NCBI RefSeq assembly: GCF_002300165.1
Contig: NZ_MLCE01000036.1
Location: 62,001-126,000, forward strand
Direction of reading: 5' to 3'
Length of the DNA stretch: 64,000 nt
Source: Streptomyces sp. Tue6028
GTDB lineage: Bacteria > Actinomycetota > Actinomycetes > Streptomycetales > Streptomycetaceae
Below, piece after piece: positions 49,707 through 57,379 of the stretch (position 1 is the stretch's first letter; every line of letters starts with the position of its first letter). The translations under genes and the position numbers were made by a program. A model generated the notes under the pieces. That model was given only the letters and a program-made list of their open reading frames with translations, ran no database searches and was not told where the DNA came from.

Positions 49707-50548
49707 TGAAAAAGGATCAGCTGTTCACCCGGCGCCGGATGTTGATCGCCGGTGCTGCCGTCCTGGGCGCGGCCGGGGCGGCGGGCACGGCCCGAGTCCT
49801 GACGGCCGAGCCGGCCGCGCGACCGGCGAGTGTCCCGTCCGGCCAGGGCCCGCAGTTGCGCACGGCGCTCAAGCCCTCCGCCTTCCGCCTCCAGCCGATG
49901 GCGGGATACGGACCGCCTCGGCACCGGCCGGTGAAGACCGCCGTCCGCCGCGAGCCGATCCTGCAGATGTCCGGAAGCGGCCGCCGCATGGTGCTGACCT
50001 TCGACGACGGTCCCGACCCGCGGTACACCCCGCACATCCTGAGCACCCTGCGCGAGTACGACGTGCGGGCCATGTTCTTCGTGTGCGGGGAGATGGCCGT
50101 CGACAACAAGGACCTGCTGCGCGAGATGGCCGACGACGGCCACATCGTCGGCAACCACACCTGGACCCACCCGCAGCTGACCGAGCTCTCGCGTTCCGCG
50201 ATCCGCCGCGAGATCGAGCGCACCTGCGAGGTCATCGACGAGGCCTACGGCGAGCCGCCCGCCTGGTTCCGCGCACCGTACGGCGCGTGGAACCGGAACA
50301 CCTTCAAGATCGGCGCCGAACTCGGCATGGAGCCGCTGGCCTGGACGGTCGACTCGCTGGACTGGACGACCCCGGGCACCCGCACCATCGTCGACCGGGT
50401 CGAGGAGGGCGCCGCCCCGGGCGTCGTGATCCTCTCGCACGACGCGGGCGGCGACCGTTCGCAGAGCGTGCGGGCGCTGCGCGAATACCTTCCGCAATTG
50501 CTGGACTCCGGCTACCACATCACCGTGCCGCACCGGAAATTCGTGTAG
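49706..50548 (+). CDS. Secreted polysaccharide deacetylase (NodB/CE4)
   Basis: A 280-aa exported enzyme with a Tat-like leader (FTRRRMLIAGAAVLGAAG). The NodB domain (about 85-275) carries the CE4 motifs: TFDDGPDP (base and metal Asp), HTWTHPQL (His ligands), RAPYGAWN, and a late ILSHDAGG. It removes acetyl groups from an N-acetylated sugar polymer such as peptidoglycan or chitin. The reading frame is monocistronic by spacing, converging with the sortase gene. Confidence 0.92.
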   Translation: MKKDQLFTRRRMLIAGAAVLGAAGAAGTARVLTAEPAARPASVPSGQGPQLRTALKPSAFRLQPMAGYGPPRHRPVKTAVRREPILQMSGSGRRMVLTFDDGPDPRYTPHILSTLREYDVRAMFFVCGEMAVDNKDLLREMADDGHIVGNHTWTHPQLTELSRSAIRREIERTCEVIDEAYGEPPAWFRAPYGAWNRNTFKIGAELGMEPLAWTVDSLDWTTPGTRTIVDRVEEGAAPGVVILSHDAGGDRSQSVRALREYLPQLLDSGYHITVPHRKFV

Positions 50549-50557
50549 AGACGGCAT

Positions 50558-50573
50558 GCGGGCATTCGCCCGC
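50558..50573. terminator. Short bidirectional terminator
   Basis: GCGGGC, loop ATTC, GCCCGC: a 6-bp perfect stem in the 39-bp gap between the convergent deacetylase and sortase genes. Confidence 0.5.
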
Positions 50574-50587
50574 CCGGCCGGGAACGC

Positions 50588-51250
50588 TCAGCGAACCTCG
50601 ACCAGGCGGGCGAACACCACGACATTCCCGTCGTAACCGTGCTGCTTGGAGAAACCGCCGCCGCAGGTGATGACCCGCAATTCCGGGGTGCCCTTGCTGC
50701 CGTACACACGGTCGCCGGGGAAATTGCTCTTCTCGAACACGTCGACGCCGTACACCTCGAACACGGCCGTCTTCCGGTCCTCGCGCAGGACCTCGACCTT
50801 GTTGCCCTTCTTGAGCGCCCCCAGTCCGTAGAAGACCGCGGGGCCCTTCATGTTGTCCACGTGGCCGACGATGACCGACGTGCCCTTCTCACCGGGCGAG
50901 ACCGCGCCGGTGAACCAGCCGGCCAGGTTCGGGTCGTCCGGGGGCGGCGCGTCGACCCAGCCGCCGATGTCCAGACCCACCGGCACGGTCGGGGCGTCGA
51001 CCTGGATCGCCGGGATCTTCACCCGCTGCACCGAGGAGAACGGCAGGCCGGACGGCCCGTTCGAGAAGGTGCCGGCCGACGTGCGGCTGTCCGCCGCGGC
51101 CGCCGAAGCGGGCTGCGGCGGACCCACGTCGAACTCACCGGAGCCGTTCCGAATGAGTGCGAGGCCGGTCAGCAGAACAAGCGCTATAACGCCCCAAGGG
51201 GCGCGCTTCCTCCGCCTCTCCTCCTCTTCGGCCAGTTCGGACGCAAGCAT
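50588..51250 (-). CDS. Class F sortase
   Basis: A 220-aa membrane-anchored cysteine transpeptidase: one N-terminal helix (about 18-34) preceded by a charged EEEERRRKR segment, then the sortase beta barrel with catalytic His130 (VGHVDN), Cys196 (RVITCGG) and Arg215 (FARLVEV). The RVITCGG pattern is typical of class F in actinobacteria. Substrates are unknown; two exported proteins with C-terminal membrane helices are encoded next to it but lack an LPxTG motif. GAGAGGGG lies before the ATG. Confidence 0.9.
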   Translation of the reverse strand: MLASELAEEEERRRKRAPWGVIALVLLTGLALIRNGSGEFDVGPPQPASAAAADSRTSAGTFSNGPSGLPFSSVQRVKIPAIQVDAPTVPVGLDIGGWVDAPPPDDPNLAGWFTGAVSPGEKGTSVIVGHVDNMKGPAVFYGLGALKKGNKVEVLREDRKTAVFEVYGVDVFEKSNFPGDRVYGSKGTPELRVITCGGGFSKQHGYDGNVVVFARLVEVR

Positions 51251-51582
51251 TCGTCATCCCCTCTCGACGTGGCCGTCGCCACGTCCGTCGAGCATATGAG
51301 AACGCTAATTCCAGCACGGCCGTCCGGCGACGGGACGCGAGCGAACGGGTGGCGGAGTACATCGCTCGTGAGCCATCCGAGTCCCCGGGACCAGGAATTT
51401 TCTGACGGTCCGTGACCTGCGGCAATATCCGATTGTGTGGAATTCCTTCGGCGTGTCCTCTCACCAGGACGGACCATTCTCGAAATGCGGGCCCGTGCCC
51501 GGCATCTGAAGGTCGGACTGGGAGGCGCTGTCTCGCCGATCCACCGGGGACGGTTCCCGGGGCGTCTTCCGCGGAGGATCAC
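51251..51582. promoter_or_regulatory. Divergent promoter region, sortase and NGF-repeat gene
   Basis: 332 bp without a supported gene. It must hold promoters for both divergent genes. A small hairpin (ACGTGGC at 51267-51273, GCCACGT at 51278-51284) lies in the sortase leader. A G/A-rich ribosome site GGAGGA (51573-51578) serves the gene at 51583. No sigma consensus is clear. Confidence 0.5.
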
Positions 51583-52374
51583 ATGCGCAACGCACGCGCC
51601 CTGGCGGCCTCGGCCGCCGCGGCCGCACTCCTCGGGACAGTCGCCCCGGCGGCTCTCGCCGACGGTATGGGCGGCGGCACGGGCACCCAGAACGGCACCA
51701 TTGTGGGCGGCGGCACGGGCAACCAGAACGGCACCATCGTGGGCGTCGTGCCCGGCACCGGCGTCGTGCCGGGCAACGGCTTCGTGCCGGGGTACAACAA
51801 CGGATTCGGCTTCAACAACGGGTTCAACAACAACAACGGCTACAACAACGGCTTCAACAACGGGTTCAACAACGGCTTCAACAACGGGTTCAATAACAAC
51901 GGCTTCAACAACAACCACGGGAACAACTACGGGTTCGGCAACAACAACGGGTTCGGCAACAACCACGGAGGCGGCTCGCGGAACATCGTCGCCCAGCCCA
52001 ACGTCATCGCGGCCGGGGGTCGGCTGACGGTGACGGTCGACGGATGCCGCAACGGCGGCACCATGACCTCGCCCGGATTCGGGCGCGCCACCCTCGCCCG
52101 GGTCCCCGGCAACAACGACACGGCGAGCGGGACGGCGACCGTGAACCGTGACGCGCGCCCCGGCCCGTACGACATCACCGTCAACTGCGTCGGTGTGGGC
52201 GCACTGACCCGCCCGAACGCCTACACCGTCATCGGCGGTGTGCGCGGTGGCCTCGGTGGCAGCACCACCGGTGCGGCGCCCGCCGACATGGCGATCGGCG
52301 GCGCTCTGGTGGCCTCGGCGGTGATCGGCGGCGGCGTCTTCTGGCTGCGTCGCAGGTCCGAGAAGAAGATCTGA
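51583..52374 (+). CDS. Exported Asn-Gly-Phe-repeat protein with C-terminal membrane anchor
   Basis: A 263-aa surface protein of unknown function. A Sec signal (residues 1-27, ending APAALA) is followed by a Gly/Thr/Asn stretch with GTGTQNGTIVGG-like repeats, then a low-complexity Asn/Gly/Phe array of NNGFNNGF units (about 71-128), a beta-sandwich domain with two cysteines (about 135-215) and a C-terminal helix (AIGGALVASAVIGGGVFWL) followed by RRRSEKK. The tail resembles a wall-sorting end but no LPxTG is present. The beta domain matches that of the next gene (52551-53084). AAC-rich codons make the repeat A/T-richer than its surroundings. Confidence 0.8.
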   Translation: MRNARALAASAAAAALLGTVAPAALADGMGGGTGTQNGTIVGGGTGNQNGTIVGVVPGTGVVPGNGFVPGYNNGFGFNNGFNNNNGYNNGFNNGFNNGFNNGFNNNGFNNNHGNNYGFGNNNGFGNNHGGGSRNIVAQPNVIAAGGRLTVTVDGCRNGGTMTSPGFGRATLARVPGNNDTASGTATVNRDARPGPYDITVNCVGVGALTRPNAYTVIGGVRGGLGGSTTGAAPADMAIGGALVASAVIGGGVFWLRRRSEKKI

Positions 52375-52471
52375 CCGGCGTCCTCCGGAAGAGAACCGGT
52401 CCCGTCCCCCTTCGGAGACCGTCCGTCCTCCTCCGGGACCCGTCGGCCCGCGCGGAGACCGCATGTGACAG

Positions 52472-52515
52472 CCCTCCGCCCCGGATGCCCCCGACAGGGC
52501 GGCCGGGGCGGAGGG
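52472..52515. terminator. Bidirectional terminator hairpin
   Basis: CCCTCCGCCCCGG (52472-52484) and its exact complement (52503-52515) form a 13-bp stem with an 18-nt loop that itself contains GCCC/GGGC. It lies between two convergent surface-protein genes. Confidence 0.7.
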
Positions 52516-52550
52516 TCGTGCCGCTCCGGCCCTGGGGCCCTCGGAGCCCG

Positions 52551-53084
52551 TCATGAGTTGTCGGGCGTGGCGCGGCGGCGCGCCACGTACCACGCGGCGC
52601 CGATGGAACCGGTGACGAGAGCCGCTCCCAGGCCGATCTCCCGGAGGTCGAAGCCGTCGCTGCTGCCGCCGACACCGGCGTCGACGCCCTGTTGCGCGGG
52701 GACGGTCGTCACGTCGGCCGAACCGCCACCCGCGATGGCGAGATCCGTGTGACCGGTCGTGCCGCCGCAGGAGAACGTCACCTCGTACACGGCACCCGGC
52801 TTGGCGTTCCGGTCGACCACGACGGTGGCGGAGGACTGTGCCGCGGGGATGCTGACGGTGTCGAAGACGCCCGAGGAGACCGTGGCCGCGCCGCTGCAGC
52901 CGCCGCTGTCCCGCTTCAGCTGGAGCGAGACCTGGCCGCCCGCGACGACCGTCGAGGGCTGGACGGCGAAACCGAACGGCGTGATGTCGGAGTCGCTGCC
53001 GTCGTCGGCGAGCGCGGCGGGTGCCGTGCAGGCCAGGAAGGACACGCCGAGCAGTGCGGCCGACGCGACGCGTATCGCGTGCAT
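52551..53084 (-). CDS. Exported beta-sandwich protein with C-terminal membrane anchor
   Basis: A 177-aa protein related to the domain in its convergent neighbour. Signal peptide (about 1-26, APAALA end), beta-sandwich domain (about 35-115) with two Cys (SGGCSG, TFSCGG) sharing the pattern VQPSTVVAGGQVSL and VVDRNAKPGAVYEV with AQPNVIAAGGRLTV and VNRDARPGPYDI of the other protein, then a Gly-rich linker and a membrane helix (IGLGAALVTGSIGAAWYVA) with RRR after it. No LPxTG. Function unknown; a wall or membrane surface protein. GGAGG precedes the ATG by six bases. Confidence 0.8.
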   Translation of the reverse strand: MHAIRVASAALLGVSFLACTAPAALADDGSDSDITPFGFAVQPSTVVAGGQVSLQLKRDSGGCSGAATVSSGVFDTVSIPAAQSSATVVVDRNAKPGAVYEVTFSCGGTTGHTDLAIAGGGSADVTTVPAQQGVDAGVGGSSDGFDLREIGLGAALVTGSIGAAWYVARRRATPDNS

Positions 53085-53245
53085 GGTGAAGCCTCCGGGT
53101 CCCGAGGTGCCTCGCTGCGGACCGTTCCGCTCGCGTCGGAAATGCGCCTCGACGGGACGAAACGCTAGGAAAGGGTGCGCGCGGGCGCGATCGCAGTCGC
53201 GCGAACGGGTCAGTCGTGTGGGCCGTACGGGGGATGACGTACGTA

Positions 53246-53287
53246 CGGCCGGGGGACGGGAGCGGCGTGGCTCCCGTCCCCCGGCCG
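53246..53287 (-). terminator. Strong terminator after the DUF4239 gene
   Basis: CGGCCGGGGGACGGGAGC (53246-53263) pairs perfectly with 53270-53287: an 18-bp stem with a 6-nt loop, beginning 24 nt beyond the DUF4239 stop on the minus strand. The longest perfect hairpin noticed in this window. Confidence 0.75.
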
Positions 53288-53310
53288 CGCGGTGGTCGTC
53301 GAGGGTTCCG

Positions 53311-54072
53311 TCACCCGGTCAGGTGCGGGAACAGCGCGGTGAACGGCTCCGCCGAGGCGGCGATCCCTCTGCTGTAGGGCGCGTCGAAGTCCCAGATCAG
53401 GAAGAGCAGGAAGGCGATCAGCGCGGAGAACAGCCCGGCGAGGATCAGCTCCCGGGCGGTGCGCCGGATCTGCAGCGCGAACACCATCCCGACGGTCACC
53501 AGGGCTCCGGTGATCAGCCCGAACCACACCACGCCCGGCATGGTCGCCCCGGTCGAGTCGGCGCGGGCGTTGCGCGCGGCGTCCGCCGCCGTGACCTGGT
53601 CGACGAGCGGCTGGTAGGCCTGGGCCTCGAAGTCCGACTTCGGCTGGTAGTCGGTGACGTCCTGGCGGATGCGGTCGAGGAGCCGGCCACCCTCGGCGGT
53701 CATCCGGCCCTTCTCCATCGCCTTCCACTCGGTCGTGACGACGTGGCCGGCATAGGCGTTGACGTCGTCACGGACGCGGTCGCGCACCTCGGGCGGGTAG
53801 ACACGGACCCGCTCCGAGATCTCGTGCAGGGCCTGGGCCTCCGCCTGCACATGGTCCTGCGCGGCGCCCCGGGCCTCCCAGACACCCGCGATGGCCAGCC
53901 CGAGAACGATGGCGTACACCACGCCGATCATCATCGTCATGTACTCGATGACGTCCGGGGTCTCGGACGGATCTTCGTCCTCGCGGGCCCGGCGGTGGCG
54001 CACGAGGACCACGATGAGTACGACGACGCACGCGGCCGCCATCGCGAGGGCGAGAACAAGCCAATCCGACAA
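53311..54072 (-). CDS. DUF4239 membrane protein
   Basis: A 253-aa protein with two membrane helices near the N-terminus (about 5-23 and 47-66), a soluble middle of charged helices (about 70-175), and two or three helices near the end (GVVWFGLITGALVTVGMVFA, LILAGLFSALIAFLLFLI), the layout of DUF4239 (bestrophin-like) proteins. Role unknown; an ion channel is possible by fold. It begins with TTG, six bases after a perfect AGGAGG. It follows the proline-rich protein gene by 16 bp on the same strand. Confidence 0.85.
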   Translation of the reverse strand: MSDWLVLALAMAAACVVVLIVVLVRHRRAREDEDPSETPDVIEYMTMMIGVVYAIVLGLAIAGVWEARGAAQDHVQAEAQALHEISERVRVYPPEVRDRVRDDVNAYAGHVVTTEWKAMEKGRMTAEGGRLLDRIRQDVTDYQPKSDFEAQAYQPLVDQVTAADAARNARADSTGATMPGVVWFGLITGALVTVGMVFALQIRRTARELILAGLFSALIAFLLFLIWDFDAPYSRGIAASAEPFTALFPHLTG

Positions 54073-54088
54073 GGTTGCCTCCTGGGGG

Positions 54089-54685
54089 TCAGCGCGGGCG
54101 CAGCGCCGCGACGGCGAGCACCGCGGGCGCGGTGATGAGCAGGGTGAGCGAGACGAGCGACGGCCCGCTGCGCGGTGGGTGCTTGTGCGGCGCGGCGTGG
54201 TACGCCGGATAACTCACCGGCGTCGGCGACGGCTTGGGGCGCTCGGGCGGCGGCTTCGGTGCCGGCGGGGGAGCGGGCCGTCGTACCACGGGCCGTGGCT
54301 CGGGCGCCGGAGGAGGCGGGGGCGGCGGAGGCGGGGGGTCCGGCTTCGGGGGACGAGGCGGCGCCGGCTTCGGCGGAGGCGTCGGTTTCGGGGGCGGGGT
54401 GGGCTTCGGCGTGGGGGTCGGAGTCGGCGTGGGCGTGGGTGGGCAGGGCGGCGTCGGCGTGGAGGTCGGGCACCAGGCGGTGTCCCCGGCCACGGCCACC
54501 GCGCCGCTTCCCGCGGCGGCCACCGCCGTGGTTCCGTCCGGGCCGGTCGAGGCGTACGCACAGGCGTCGGCCGAGGCCGTGCCGCTCGGCGCCCCGGCGA
54601 GGATCCAGGTGAGCGTCAGCAGCGTCAGCACCCGTATGACGAGGGCGGATCGGGTCCGCGGAGGTCCATGCACGACCGAGATCAT
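54089..54685 (-). CDS. Proline-rich exported protein with C-terminal membrane helix
   Basis: I do not recognise a domain in this 198-aa protein. An N-terminal hydrophobic signal (about 12-41, ending ASA) is followed by a short region with two cysteines, then a long Pro/Thr/Lys-rich segment (about 70-160: TPTPTPKPTPPPKP, DPPPPPPPPPP) like a stalk that spans the cell wall, and a last membrane helix (LTLLITAPAVLAVAAL) near the end. Start uncertain: ATG 54685 has no clear ribosome site, and GTG codons a few positions downstream are possible. Probably an operon with the DUF4239 gene (16-bp gap). Confidence 0.65.
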   Translation of the reverse strand: MISVVHGPPRTRSALVIRVLTLLTLTWILAGAPSGTASADACAYASTGPDGTTAVAAAGSGAVAVAGDTAWCPTSTPTPPCPPTPTPTPTPTPKPTPPPKPTPPPKPAPPRPPKPDPPPPPPPPPPAPEPRPVVRRPAPPPAPKPPPERPKPSPTPVSYPAYHAAPHKHPPRSGPSLVSLTLLITAPAVLAVAALRPR

Positions 54686-55033
54686 GGAGCGATCGCGGCT
54701 CGGCCACGCCGCAGTGCCGGGGGAATGCCCCGAAGGGGGGACGCCTGCCCCGTCGCGGTTTGACGACCGGGAGGGGCCGCCCGGACAGGTCCGTACACGT
54801 GCCCCAGGGCGGCGCGGGCGGGGCGCGCGCACCGGGTCCGCACGCCTGTGCCGCAACGCGACCGGAGCGCGCCGGCGACATGCGCGCTCGTGCGCCGGAG
54901 CGCACACCGCGTCACAGGTTCCGGAAAGAAATTTGTGAGCCGGTTGAACACTCCCGCCACCCCCGCCCGTACCTAGGGCCATGCGCGGCGCAGCAGGGCG
55001 CTGCAACACTTATGCGAACAGCGGGAGTTACCA
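54686..55033. promoter_or_regulatory. Divergent intergenic region before the SCO0930-type lipoprotein gene
   Basis: 348 bp with no supported gene. It holds the promoters of the proline-rich gene and of the lipoprotein gene. TTGAAC at 54944-54949 could be a -35 box; no -10 at normal spacing is evident. GGGAG seven bases before the ATG at 55034 is the lipoprotein ribosome site. Confidence 0.4.
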
Positions 55034-55978
55034 ATGAAGACCTCCTGGCGGAGCGCCTCGCTCGTAGCGACAGCTGCGGCCGTGCTGGCGCTCACGACGG
55101 CGTGCGGTCAGGATCAGGGCGCCCAGTCGACGGGCAGCCAGAACGTGGGTGCGACCGCCGCCGCGGGTGATTACGGGACCGGCACCACCGTCGGCAACGG
55201 CTACGGCGCCGATTCCAAGGACCAGCAGAGCGCCGCGGCCCAGGCGGAATCCGCAGGTCAGCTCGATGTCACCGAAAGCACGAAGCTCGGCAAGGTGCTC
55301 ACCGACAGCGCCGGCTTCACCCTGTACCGCTTCGACAAGGACACGGCCGAGCCGCCCAAGTCGAGCTGCGACGGCGACTGTGCGAAGGCCTGGCCGCCCG
55401 TTCCCGCCGAGGGCGCCGAGGCGGCGACCGGTGTGGACAAGGCCTTGCTCGGCGAGGTGACCCGCTCGGACGGCACGAAGCAGCTGACCATCGGCGGCTG
55501 GCCGATGTACCGCTATGCAAAGGACACCAAGGCGGGGGACACCAACGGTCAGGCCGTAGGCGGCACTTGGTACGCCTCCGCACCCGACGGCAAGAAGGCG
55601 ACGCTGGCCGACCTGCCCGGCCTCTCCGTCCACAAGGACCCGAAGCTCGGCGACATCATCGTCGACAAGAACGGCATGACCGTCTACCGCTTCATGAAGG
55701 ACCAGGCCTGGCCCGTCTCGAAGTCGGCCTGCACCGGTGCCTGCCTGGAGAAGTGGCCGGCCGTCGCGCCGGTCGCCGAGAACGACACCAAGGGCGTCAA
55801 GAAGAAGGGCCTCATGCCTTTCACCCGCCCGGACGGCATCAAGCAGATGACGGTCAACTGCTGGCCCATCTACACCTTCTCCGGGGACAAGGCTCCCGGT
55901 GACACCAACGGTCAGGGCGTGGGCGGCACGTGGTACGCCGTCGCCCCCGACGGAAAGCCGGTCGGCGCGCAGAAGTAG
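55034..55978 (+). CDS. SCO0930-type lipoprotein with secreted repeats (PF03640)
   Basis: A 314-aa lipoprotein with lipobox TTAC (Cys24). After a Gly/Ala/Gln linker it holds four PF03640 'secreted repeat' units in two pairs, each pair with a Cys-x3-Cys and WP motif (CDGDCAKAWPPV; CTGACLEKWPAV) and ending in GGTWYA. Function unknown; surface redox or haem binding has been suggested for such repeats only by analogy. It lies upstream of the methyltransferase and c-di-GMP genes, as recalled for SCO0930 next to SCO0928 in S. coelicolor. A strong hairpin follows 110 bp downstream. Confidence 0.87.
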   Translation: MKTSWRSASLVATAAAVLALTTACGQDQGAQSTGSQNVGATAAAGDYGTGTTVGNGYGADSKDQQSAAAQAESAGQLDVTESTKLGKVLTDSAGFTLYRFDKDTAEPPKSSCDGDCAKAWPPVPAEGAEAATGVDKALLGEVTRSDGTKQLTIGGWPMYRYAKDTKAGDTNGQAVGGTWYASAPDGKKATLADLPGLSVHKDPKLGDIIVDKNGMTVYRFMKDQAWPVSKSACTGACLEKWPAVAPVAENDTKGVKKKGLMPFTRPDGIKQMTVNCWPIYTFSGDKAPGDTNGQGVGGTWYAVAPDGKPVGAQK

Positions 55979-56566
55979 TTGATCACCTCCCCAGGGTCGA
56001 TCGTCTCGCCCAGAGAGCCACGGAACGCGGAAGGGAGTGGACGCAGACAGGCAAGTGTGCCGGACCAACGGAACAGCGCGCGCGACCCCGGTCCGCCCCC
56101 TCCGCACCGCAACGGAGGGGGCGGACCGCTCGGCGTGCCCGGGCCGGTGCGGCCGGTCGGGCGTGCCCGGACAGCACACGGAGGCGGCCGATCGACACCA
56201 GGTGTCGGCGGAGTCCGTGCGCCGACGGAAGTTGACGGAGTCCGTCCGGATTTCAAAGATTCCCATGATCTCCGGCCGACGGTGAATGGCCGTCGATGAA
56301 GCGGCCGATCACGGCGACTCTCCGGACGACGTGACCACGCTTCGTCACTCCTCCGAGCTTTTTGGAATGCTTCGGAGCGATTTCGCAGGGGCGGCACACC
56401 GCTTGTTCGTGAGCGGTTCGCGGGACGTCAATTCGGCACTTGCCGGAGGCAGTGACCGGGAACGGATGGTCAATTTCCGTTTTGGCTCGCCCGTTTGGCG
56501 GGCGATCAGTAGCCTCAGCTCGAACACCGGATCGCCTACGCCGTCGCCTACGCCTTGGAGAGATAG
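55979..56566. promoter_or_regulatory. 588-bp regulatory region before the methyltransferase-rmdA pair
   Basis: No gene is supported. Besides a terminator (56089-56128) it has several short palindromes: CGACACCAGGTGTCG (56193-56207), GACGGAGTCCGTC (56234-56246, sharing GGAGTCCGT with 56210-56218), CGACGG/CCGTCG (56277-56295) and a leader hairpin TCGCCCG/CGGGCGA (56487-56505). It is A/T-richer toward its end, where the promoter should be. Sites for regulators are likely but unnamed. Confidence 0.5.
56089..56128 (+). terminator. Terminator downstream of the lipoprotein gene
   Basis: CGGTCCGCCCCCTCCG (56089-56104) pairs exactly with 56113-56128, a 16-bp stem with an 8-nt loop, 110 nt after the lipoprotein stop. 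Confidence 0.7.
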
Positions 56567-57379
56567 ATGGAGCGTCCCGCCTGGGCCCCCCGCAGCATTG
56601 ACATCTCGATGCCGAGCGTGTCCCGTATGTATGACTACTACCTGGGCGGTTCGCACAACTTCGAGGTCGACCGGGAAGCGGCACGCAAGGCGATGGAGTT
56701 CATGCCGGGACTTCCCAAGATCATGCAGGCGAACCGCGCGTTCATGCGCCGTGCCGTGCGCTTCGCCGCGGACGAGGGCATCGACCAGTTCCTGGACATC
56801 GGTTCGGGCATCCCCACCTTCGGAAACGTCCACGAGGTCGCCCAGTCGGCAAGGCCCGGCGCACACGTCCTCTACGTCGACCACGACCCGGTGGCCGTCG
56901 CGCACAGCGAGGCCGTACTGGGGGACAACGACGACGCGGACGTCCTCGCCGCCGATCTGCTCAAGCCCCACGAGATCCTGGCGAGCCCTCAGCTCCAGCG
57001 GCTGATCGACCTGAACCGGCCGGTCGCCCTGCTTCTCGTTGCCATACTTCACTTCGTGGAAGACGCGGACGACCCGTACGGAGCGGTGGCGGAGCTGCGC
57101 GACGCGCTCGCGCCGGGCAGCCTGCTCATCGTCACGCACGCCTCGTACGAGGGGATTCCGCTCCCGCCGGAGCGGGCCGAAGGCGCGGTCGACGTCTACA
57201 AGAACATCCGCAATCCGCTGATCATGCGCTCGCGCGAACAGATCGCGCGGTTCTTCGAGGGGTACGACATGGTGGAACCCGGACTGGTGCCGATGCCGGA
57301 CTGGAGGCCCGACACGGCATCGGAGGACGAGGATCCCTATTCCTTCTCCGGGTTCGGCGGCGTGGGGCGCACCGCGTGA
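56567..57379 (+). CDS. SAM-dependent methyltransferase, DUF574 (PF04672)
   Basis: A 270-aa protein of the streptomycete-rich DUF574 family. Features: SMPSVSRMYDYYLGGSHNFEVDRE at the start (family signature), SAM site FLDIGSGIPTFGNVHE (about 78-93) and acidic strand VLYVDHDPVAVAHS. Substrate unknown. GGAGAG lies five bases before the ATG. Its stop overlaps the GTG of the c-di-GMP gene, so the two are translated together, suggesting linked function. Confidence 0.9.
   Translation: MERPAWAPRSIDISMPSVSRMYDYYLGGSHNFEVDREAARKAMEFMPGLPKIMQANRAFMRRAVRFAADEGIDQFLDIGSGIPTFGNVHEVAQSARPGAHVLYVDHDPVAVAHSEAVLGDNDDADVLAADLLKPHEILASPQLQRLIDLNRPVALLLVAILHFVEDADDPYGAVAELRDALAPGSLLIVTHASYEGIPLPPERAEGAVDVYKNIRNPLIMRSREQIARFFEGYDMVEPGLVPMPDWRPDTASEDEDPYSFSGFGGVGRTA

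Noticed and set aside
51583..53084. LPxTG sorting motifs in the two surface proteins near the sortase
   Set aside because: Both C-termini were read; a hydrophobic helix and basic tail are present but no LPxTG or close variant precedes the helix.
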